Origin: DATGKG01 sp963783145
Lineage (GTDB): Bacteria > Desulfobacterota > Binatia > Binatales > Binataceae
DNA: 64,000 nucleotides
NCBI GenBank assembly: GCA_963783145.1
Contig: CAWAMM010000001.1
Location: forward strand, 434,001-498,000
Reading direction: 5' to 3'
The position numbers were made by a program, and so were the translations under genes. Below, one piece after another: positions 58,492-64,000 of the stretch. The notes beneath the pieces are model-generated. The model saw only the letters and a program-made list of their open reading frames with translations, did not search any database and was not told the DNA's origin. The stretch's first letter is position 1; each line of letters begins with the position of its first letter.

Positions 58492-59300
58492 GGGTTCGCT
58501 CCCAGGCGAATGAGCGCGCCTCGCGCCGCGCGCGTCATATAGATGTCGCCTTCCGCTTTCGCCGCGCGCGTGAGGGCTTCGGTTACCTCAGGCGAGCGAT
58601 TGCCGAGGTGGCCGAGCGCGACTGCCGCGCATCGCCTCACTCCACCATCCGGATCGCCCTGGAGCAAGCGAATCGCCAACGCGGCCGCGCGATCGCCGTC
58701 GTCGTGGATGCGCGTGAGTAGCGACAACGCCGCCATCTTCAGAAGCGAGTGATGATCGCCGCAGCAACTTTCCGCGACGGCGAGAAGCTCATCGTGCGGA
58801 CCGCCGACATCGCGCAGGCAATACAGCGCCATCTTGCGCGCGTTGAGGTTGCCGTGTCCCGCGAGCTCGATCAGTCGCTTGCTGACCGCGGGATTTTTTC
58901 TGCCGAGGCGCACGATCAGTTCCGCCGCCGCCCAGCGCACATCGCCGTCGTCGCTCGCGAGCGCCTCGACGAGAACCGGCATCGCGCGCAAGTCGAGTGC
59001 GTCATCGCGACTGATGAGGCCGAGCGCATACGCCGCGCCCCATCGCGCGCGCTGCTGGTGATGGGAGAGCATCGCGCGCAACTTCTCGATCACGCGCGCA
59101 TCATGCGCCGCCGAAGCGGCGAGCGCTTCGGCGGCGCGGCGCTGGATGACTTTGCGACCAGCGCCGAGACATTGAGTGAGCGCGTCGAGGGCGGGTTCGG
59201 CCAGTGTGATTTGCGGATTTTCCGAAACTTCATGAATCGCGGCGAGCCGCGTTTCAGCGTCAACATCGTTCAGATTAGTCGCGAGGGCGTCGTCATTCAT
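58488..59300 (-). CDS. HEAT-repeat protein
   Basis: A 270-residue alpha-solenoid. The ATG at 59300 overlaps the lipoate-ligase-like stop by four bases and is preferred over the ORF start at 59960, whose first 220 residues are an Arg-rich shadow of that gene. At least six helix pairs follow, each of the form ETRLAAIHEVSENPQ, QRRAAEALAASAAH, RWGAAYALGLISRDDALDLR, VRWAAAELIVRLGRKN and VRRCAAVALGHLGNRSPEV. It resembles PBS-lyase HEAT proteins (phycocyanobilin-lyase-like) that serve as scaffolds. Probably cytoplasmic; partner unknown. Confidence 0.82.
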   Translation of the reverse strand: MNDDALATNLNDVDAETRLAAIHEVSENPQITLAEPALDALTQCLGAGRKVIQRRAAEALAASAAHDARVIEKLRAMLSHHQQRARWGAAYALGLISRDDALDLRAMPVLVEALASDDGDVRWAAAELIVRLGRKNPAVSKRLIELAGHGNLNARKMALYCLRDVGGPHDELLAVAESCCGDHHSLLKMAALSLLTRIHDDGDRAAALAIRLLQGDPDGGVRRCAAVALGHLGNRSPEVTEALTRAAKAEGDIYMTRAARGALIRLGANP

Positions 59301-60337
59301 TGTGCGCGCGTAATCAGCTTCACCAGATTCGAAAGCTCGCCGATTCCAAGGATGAAGTTGTCGCCATGCCCAAAGACTTTCATTACCGCGCTCGATACGG
59401 AAGGGAGGTCGAGGCGCCGGCCGATCATTTCGGATTGGAGCGTGGCGATGCCCGGTGAGTTCGCGATGAAATCTCCATAGAGACCGAATTTTTCGACCGC
59501 ACCGGCGGCCGAGACGTTTGCTCGCACCTCGAGGGTGCCGAGTTGTGAGGCGAGGCGGCTGCTCAGCGCGCCATGGGCGGACAACTGAAGCCATCCGAGC
59601 TGCTCCATCGATGCGCCGCGGCGTTCGGCATGCGCATTTTCCAGCGCCGTGGGCTCGCGCCGATCGCCGCCGCCGAGGAGGTTCGAATAGCCGCGCGCGA
59701 TCGCGTTGGCGACCTCGTTGAAAGAGATATCGCGATCGAGTTCGCGCACCAGCTTGGTGGCGACATCGGGTCCATACATTGCGCACGGAAGCTGACCGGC
59801 GGGATCGAAGCGCTCGAGTTCGTGCACGACCTCCTCCATGCCACGATTGATCGCGAGGGCGGCCTCGAACAGCATCGCGCCGGAAGCATCGGTCTCGAAG
59901 GTGCACATCGCGATTTCGCGGCGCTCGAAGGTGATGGCGTCGCGGCCGGGATAGAAGCATTCGAGGCCGAGCTCGCGCAGCCCGGCCAGCATCCCGCGCA
60001 CATAGCGATTCATCACCTGATCGGGCTTAAGCTTGAGGTCGTGGGCCGAAAGCAACGCATCGCGCGAGGGGAGGATCAGGGCGAGATTGAGCCATCCTGG
60101 ACCGGAGCCGACGACGCGGCCGCCGGTGAGTCGACGCCACGTCGATAAGCCTGCGCGCTGGGCCGGTCCCGCATACAGATGATAGCGCCCGTGAAGCAGC
60201 CCATCGCAGTCTATCGTACATAGTAGTAGTAACGGCCGCGTTTCCCCCGCCCCTACTTTTTCGAGCAGATGCGCCTCGAGTCCAAGCAGATGCCACGGCT
60301 CGACGCCCGGCAGCATCACGATGTCCAAGGCGCCCAC
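59297..60337 (-). CDS. Lipoate-protein ligase-fold protein with altered active site
   Basis: A 346-residue BPL/LplA-fold protein with a C-terminal accessory domain. WRRLTGGRVVGSGPGWLNLALILP corresponds to the RRxSGGGAVxHDxGN motif. The following GRDAITFERREIAMCTFETD matches the region with the catalytic Lys (usually K in KxSG), but the Lys reads Glu and the Gly is gone, so it is probably not an ordinary ligase. The last 80 residues (VRANVSAAGAVEKFGLYGDF...) match the lipoate-ligase accessory domain. It heads a chain of four coupled genes; the function may involve another acyl group. Confidence 0.72.
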   Translation of the reverse strand: MGALDIVMLPGVEPWHLLGLEAHLLEKVGAGETRPLLLLCTIDCDGLLHGRYHLYAGPAQRAGLSTWRRLTGGRVVGSGPGWLNLALILPSRDALLSAHDLKLKPDQVMNRYVRGMLAGLRELGLECFYPGRDAITFERREIAMCTFETDASGAMLFEAALAINRGMEEVVHELERFDPAGQLPCAMYGPDVATKLVRELDRDISFNEVANAIARGYSNLLGGGDRREPTALENAHAERRGASMEQLGWLQLSAHGALSSRLASQLGTLEVRANVSAAGAVEKFGLYGDFIANSPGIATLQSEMIGRRLDLPSVSSAVMKVFGHGDNFILGIGELSNLVKLITRAQ

Positions 60338-60381
60338 GCCTCGATGCTATGCGACCCGGGCTCGGCGATGAAGCCTCGCGC

Positions 60382-61548
60382 TCAGATGACTTTGCGGAAT
60401 GCGACGGCGGGTGCGATGCGTATCGCGCGCATTACCGGCAGTGCCGCGGCGGCGATACTCACCGCGAGCGCGACTGCTACCGCGGCAAGCGCAGTCTCCG
60501 GCCGCACCTCCATGTAGCCGAGCATCCCGGTCACCGCGCCGAGTGACACGCCGTGGCCGAATTTCACCAGTGCCGCGACGGCGCCGAGCGATGCGCCGCT
60601 CAGCCCGATGAGTGCGGCCTCGCTCAAGAGCAGCGTCGCGATGTGGGTTCGCTGGAAGCCCAGCGCGCGCATCACGGCGACTTCACTGGTGCGATCGCGC
60701 ACCATCATCGCCATCGAGTTCGCGGCGATCAGCAGTACCGTCAGCAGGACGACGAGGCATAGGCTATAGACGATCGTTTTTACATCGCCGATGGTGGTGA
60801 TGACGTTTGCGACCGAATCGGATTCGGTGTTGGTCTCGGTTTCGGCCTCGGAGTTGTGAAAATTCTCGTCGATCTCGCTCGCCACCAGGCCCATGTTCTC
60901 GGCGCGGTCGACCCGCACCACGAGAAACGCCGCACGATCCCGATTATCAACGCCGAACAGGTTTAAGACCGCATCATCAATCATCGAACGATGGAACCAG
61001 AATGCGCGCGACAGATATTCGGTGGGAAGCACGGCAATCGGGATGAAGGTGAAGTTGAGTCGAGAATCGCGTGGTTCATGCAGTGTAATCGGTTCGCCTA
61101 ACTTCCAGCCCTCGGCGCGCATCAGATCGGCACCGACCAGAACAGTTCGTTTGTCCGACCAGAAGCGCTTTGCGATTTCAGGTGGGACCACATAATCGCT
61201 GCTGGAACTGACCGAAGCGAGGTCCTGAGTGATGCCGTAGGTCGCGATGGTATCGCGCGGATCGCGATAAACCGCGTTCCACAAGATCTCCGGCGCGCAC
61301 CCCAGGACGTGCGGCATTTTGTTGATGGAGTTGCAGTACTTGGCCGGCAAATCTCCGGTGTTGCGCTCGGTAACCACCAGCCTCAGTCCCTTGGAGGCGT
61401 TGTCGGCGATGCGATCCATCGTCAGCGGTACCGCGACCAGCACCGTATAAATGAAAACCGCGACCGCAAAGGTCAGCGCGGTGAAAATCGTCCGGCGCCG
61501 CTGCCGGCGCAGGTTGCGCATCGCGATGGTCAGGAGCTTGCCGAGCAT
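60382..61548 (-). CDS. FtsX-type ABC transporter permease
   Basis: A 388-residue permease with an N-terminal helix (RTIFTALTFAVAVFIYTVLVAVP), a periplasmic domain of about 220 residues and three C-terminal helices (IVYSLCLVVLLTVLLIAANSMAMMVRDRTSEVAVMRALGFQ...). This is the MacB/FtsX core. Its ATG at 61548 overlaps the stop of the preceding permease gene, so they are coupled. No ABC ATPase gene is in the window. It probably forms a heterodimeric permease for a lipid, peptide or drug, or a mechanotransmission complex. Confidence 0.85.
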   Translation of the reverse strand: MLGKLLTIAMRNLRRQRRRTIFTALTFAVAVFIYTVLVAVPLTMDRIADNASKGLRLVVTERNTGDLPAKYCNSINKMPHVLGCAPEILWNAVYRDPRDTIATYGITQDLASVSSSSDYVVPPEIAKRFWSDKRTVLVGADLMRAEGWKLGEPITLHEPRDSRLNFTFIPIAVLPTEYLSRAFWFHRSMIDDAVLNLFGVDNRDRAAFLVVRVDRAENMGLVASEIDENFHNSEAETETNTESDSVANVITTIGDVKTIVYSLCLVVLLTVLLIAANSMAMMVRDRTSEVAVMRALGFQRTHIATLLLSEAALIGLSGASLGAVAALVKFGHGVSLGAVTGMLGYMEVRPETALAAVAVALAVSIAAAALPVMRAIRIAPAVAFRKVI

Positions 61549-62705
61549 CACGCCTCCCGAATCGAATCGATGATGCCGATTCGTGCCGCATGCCATGCCG
61601 GTAGCAATCCGCCCAGCACGCCGATGATCGCCGCCGCGACAATGCCCGCGGAGAGCGCCGCGGCGCTAGGTCGGTATGAGAAGAATAAGGTCCCGACGCT
61701 CATCAGGCGGCTATCGAGGCCGGTCGCCCACGCAACCACGAAGGACAAAATCACCCCTGCGATACCGCCGCCGAGGCCGAGGATCGCGCTTTCGATGACG
61801 AAGCTTCCGAGGATGTCGGCGCGCGAGAAACCGAGCACCCGCAGCACCCCGATTTCGCGCTCGCGCCGCGCTACCGCGGTATACATCGTATTCATGCCGC
61901 CGAAGGTCGCGCCGATCGCGAGCGCGATCGCCACGATCATTCCGAGGGATTGCAACTGGCCTGCGACGGTTGATTGCGCCGCGTAGTAGTCGGACTCGGT
62001 AACTGGGTCGATGGTCAGGCGCCCGTCAGCTTTGAGCGCCTGTTTGAAGGCCTCGGCGGCGCCGGGTTTCAGCGCGATGTGCAGCGTGTTCGCGTTGAGG
62101 GTCCAATGTTTTTCGACGCGGAGGTCCTCGTTGTCGGTCCAAATTTCCGATTCGCGCGCGCTGTCGGCGTCGGAAAATACTCCTACGATCTTCCAATCAT
62201 GGCGGTCGTAGTGAAATTGCGTGCCGGGCGCGAGGTACGGATATCGGGCTGCGACCTTCTGCCCGATTACCCACTCATTGTTGCTACGGATCGGCCAGTG
62301 CCCGCTCACCAGCCGCAGGTTGCGATGCACCCGGTAAGCGATCGGACTGACGCCGCGCAGCGTGACGAACTGTTTAAAGCGATTGTCGCGGCTGATATTG
62401 ACGCCGACCAGCTCTTCCGGCGATATCAACGGCGCGCCATCGCCATCGATGGCGAGTTCCGGGCGTACGCGCAGGATTTCGTATTGACCGCGCCCGATGA
62501 CGCTGGCGTTTTCCTGGGGTGCGCCGCGATTCAGCAGAATCCAATTGCGCTCCCCGCCGGCGCTCGCCAGGGTGTTGCGCAGTCCACCGATGAAGCCGAA
62601 CAGGATCACGAAGATCATCGCTACCATGCCGACCCCGAGCATCGTCATCAGCGAGGTGGCGCGCCGCTCAAGCACGCTGCGCACGTTGTACCGGATAGGA
62701 ATCAT
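61548..62705 (-). CDS. FtsX-type ABC transporter permease
   Basis: A 385-residue permease with the same plan as its neighbour: N-terminal helix (SLMTMLGVGMVAMIFVILFGFIGGL), periplasmic domain, and three C-terminal helices (LGMIVAIALAIGATFGGMNTMYTAVARREREIGVLRVLGFSRADILGSF...). REREIGVLRVLGFS is the coupling-helix block that contacts an ATPase. The pair would need an ATPase encoded elsewhere. It lies downstream of lptG on the same strand with a 70-base gap. Confidence 0.86.
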   Translation of the reverse strand: MIPIRYNVRSVLERRATSLMTMLGVGMVAMIFVILFGFIGGLRNTLASAGGERNWILLNRGAPQENASVIGRGQYEILRVRPELAIDGDGAPLISPEELVGVNISRDNRFKQFVTLRGVSPIAYRVHRNLRLVSGHWPIRSNNEWVIGQKVAARYPYLAPGTQFHYDRHDWKIVGVFSDADSARESEIWTDNEDLRVEKHWTLNANTLHIALKPGAAEAFKQALKADGRLTIDPVTESDYYAAQSTVAGQLQSLGMIVAIALAIGATFGGMNTMYTAVARREREIGVLRVLGFSRADILGSFVIESAILGLGGGIAGVILSFVVAWATGLDSRLMSVGTLFFSYRPSAAALSAGIVAAAIIGVLGGLLPAWHAARIGIIDSIREA

Positions 62706-62777
62706 ACGGCTTAGACGATGAATTACATTGAAGCGACGCGCCCCGCCTCAGTCAATCTCTGCGTTGACTATCTGTGG

Positions 62778-63875
62778 CTAGCGCTCTTCGCCGAAGAGAA
62801 AGATCCCGCCGGCAAGCATTGTAAACAGGAGATTCGGCGACCACGCCGCGAACCATGCGGGCATGAATCCCGAATGCCCGAGCGAGGTGGTCAGGCCAGC
62901 CGCCAGCCAGTAGCCGAATCCGATCAGAATCGCGAGTCCGAAGCTGCGCCCCAGGCTCAGATGGCGCGGCAGTGGATCGAGGCTCAGAGAAATTCCGAGT
63001 GCGGCCATGATCAGACACGCCAGTGGCATCGCATATTTGAGATCGCGGTCGACCAGGTAGCCACCCGGATCAAGTCCCTTGCGCTTTAAATCGTGAATGT
63101 AGCGATTGAGCTCCCAGATGCTGAACTCCTCGGGCTCCAGACGCAGCAGTCCCAAATCCGCCGGCGTGATGTTGATGAGAAATCCCGGCGGCTCCGAGGA
63201 CGACACCTCGCCGCCCGACAATTTGTAACGAGTGACACCGAGCGGAATCCATTGGTGCCCGTTCCAGTGGGCGCCGTCGGCGTGAAAGATGTTGGTGAGC
63301 GCGTATTCGGGGTTGAGACGGTAGAGCGTGATACCTGCCAGTTCCAGCTTCTTGTGGTCGTAGCTATCGGCGGAAAGAAAACCGTCCCGCACCCGCATCC
63401 AGATATGCCGATTGGCGAAAACTCCTTCGAGCTGGCGGCCTTTAAGTTCGACCTCGAAGAGATATTTTGCTTCCCGCGTAGCGGCCGGAACCACGGTCTC
63501 GCTCAGAATAAATTGAAAACCCGAAATCAGGACGCCAAGCGCCAAAACTGGGATCATCATCTCGATCCTGCTGATGCCGAGTTGCTGGCATGCGAGGACT
63601 TCCCCGGTCCGATTGAGGAGCGCGAAGCCGAGCAGCACGCCCGCGAGGCATGCGATCGGCAGCAGTTGAGTCACGATCAGCGGAATCTTGAGCGCGAAGT
63701 ATTCCAGGCCGAGGGTCCCGAGGCCGCCGTGGTGTACCAACGTATCGAAGCGGTCGAAGAGGTCGCCGAGAAGATATGCCGCAGTGAACCCGGCCAGGCA
63801 CACCAGAAAGGGGCCGAAAAAGGTTCCCGCCAGGAACCGATCGACGGTCGGCGACAGGCGCGGCCGAATCGTCAT
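62778..63875 (-). CDS. lptG: LPS export permease LptG/LptF family
   Basis: A 365-residue permease. The ATG at 63875 gives RPRLSPTVDRFLAGTFFGPFLVCLAGFTAAYLLGDLFDRF, the first helix of the YjgP/YjgQ family; LIVTQLLPIACLAGVLLGFALLNRTGEVLACQQLG is the next block. A periplasmic beta-jellyroll domain (about residues 130-260) is followed by three C-terminal helices. With LptF and LptB it extracts LPS from the inner membrane. Its start overlaps the stop of the upstream lptF-like gene, so the two are coupled. Confidence 0.87.
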   Translation of the reverse strand: MTIRPRLSPTVDRFLAGTFFGPFLVCLAGFTAAYLLGDLFDRFDTLVHHGGLGTLGLEYFALKIPLIVTQLLPIACLAGVLLGFALLNRTGEVLACQQLGISRIEMMIPVLALGVLISGFQFILSETVVPAATREAKYLFEVELKGRQLEGVFANRHIWMRVRDGFLSADSYDHKKLELAGITLYRLNPEYALTNIFHADGAHWNGHQWIPLGVTRYKLSGGEVSSSEPPGFLINITPADLGLLRLEPEEFSIWELNRYIHDLKRKGLDPGGYLVDRDLKYAMPLACLIMAALGISLSLDPLPRHLSLGRSFGLAILIGFGYWLAAGLTTSLGHSGFMPAWFAAWSPNLLFTMLAGGIFLFGEER

Positions 63876-64000
63876 GCCGCGCCTCGTGAACGTTCGAAGC
63901 GTTCGATCATATCCCACACGATATCGCCGGGACCGCGACCCTCGTTGCCGCGATCCTCGGCGGCACGGATGAAGAGCCAGATCCCGAGCGCGACGAATAC
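63872..64000 (-). CDS. lptF: C-terminal end of an LptF-type permease (5' end outside window)
   Basis: On the minus strand the frame is open from the window edge to a TGA at 63874-63872 and encodes 42 residues, VFVALGIWLFIRAAEDRGNEGRGPGDIVWDMIERFERSRGAA. The hydrophobic VFVALGIWLF followed by a charged tail fits the last helix and cytoplasmic end of an LptF/LptG permease. It overlaps the next gene by ATGA, the usual lptF-lptG arrangement. The identification rests on position and a short tail. Confidence 0.6.
   Translation of the reverse strand, partial: VFVALGIWLFIRAAEDRGNEGRGPGDIVWDMIERFERSRGAA

Noticed and set aside
58488..59960. 490-residue version of the HEAT gene
   Set aside because: The first 220 residues are Arg-rich shadow sequence of the lipoate-ligase-like gene; the ATG at 59300 with a four-base overlap fits better.
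1..64000. tRNA or rRNA genes
   Set aside because: No cloverleaf-like segment with a TTCGANTC-type arm or rRNA block was recognised on either strand.

Overview
The window is about 64 kb of GC-rich bacterial chromosome, densely packed with genes on both strands. It comes from a Gram-negative organism: it carries LptF/LptG-type permeases, a heptosyltransferase-like GT9 enzyme, a PBP1-type peptidoglycan synthase, a periplasmic HtrA/Do protease and many Sec signal peptides. Two luciferase-like (LLM) oxidoreductases, a PPOX protein of a class often F420-dependent, a PF04909 amidohydrolase, an acetoacetate-decarboxylase-like enzyme, methylmalonyl-CoA epimerase and tandem VOC proteins recall uncultured soil lineages such as Candidatus Binatota. 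That taxonomic guess is inference; no rRNA or tRNA gene was found to test it.

Layout. 0-11.6 kb: metabolic and envelope genes (partial phosphoesterase, VOC proteins, HAD phosphatase, a large periplasmic TPR-like protein, mce-fmdB, M20 hydrolase, CPA2-USP antiporter, PAS protein, VWA protein). 11.6-20.2 kb: a TPP-dependent enzyme, a histidine phosphatase, a degraded hicBA module, a rhodanese-ThiF fusion next to thiC, an orphan NuoI and a DsbA/peroxiredoxin pair. 20.3-32.5 kb: catabolic and redox genes (DUF4197, two LLM enzymes, PanE-like reductase, GT39-like membrane protein, HpaB-like enzyme, amidohydrolase, MFS importer, acyl-ACP desaturase, ADC-like enzyme). 32.6-37.2 kb: a repeat-rich accessory region. 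37.2-49.2 kb: a housekeeping block (tatD, metG, ricT, holB, tmk, pilD, yjbQ, an M20 peptidase, mutM, rsmA, tsaD) that partly preserves the ricT-holB-tmk-metG-tatD neighbourhood known from Firmicutes. 49.2-56.8 kb: cell wall and proteostasis (PBP1, HtrA, DUF1844, HtpX, GT9, HAD) and an intact hicBA pair. 56.8-64 kb: a chain of four genes overlapping by four bases (lipoate-ligase-like, HEAT, PPOX, M24), two FtsX-type permeases and lptG-lptF.

The most striking feature is a family of large palindromic elements at 32.6-37.2 kb. Each has two inverted arms of about 145 bp around a short loop. Three are complete and one is truncated, and all sit in convergent intergenic gaps, 2-80 bp from the flanking stop codons. 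In one copy the loop carries a complete gene for a GxxExxY protein (predicted PD-(D/E)XK nuclease fold), so the element looks like a small cargo-bearing mobile element with cargo-less, MITE-like relatives nearby. No transposase is present, so mobility is a hypothesis.

Other points: a hicA toxin relic broken by one in-frame amber codon with its active-site His replaced; one-base frameshifts in tmk and in an M24 peptidase (possible sequence errors); a tail of 18 residues encoded twice in tandem with only synonymous differences; and a 36-bp inverted repeat at 21.1-21.3 kb.
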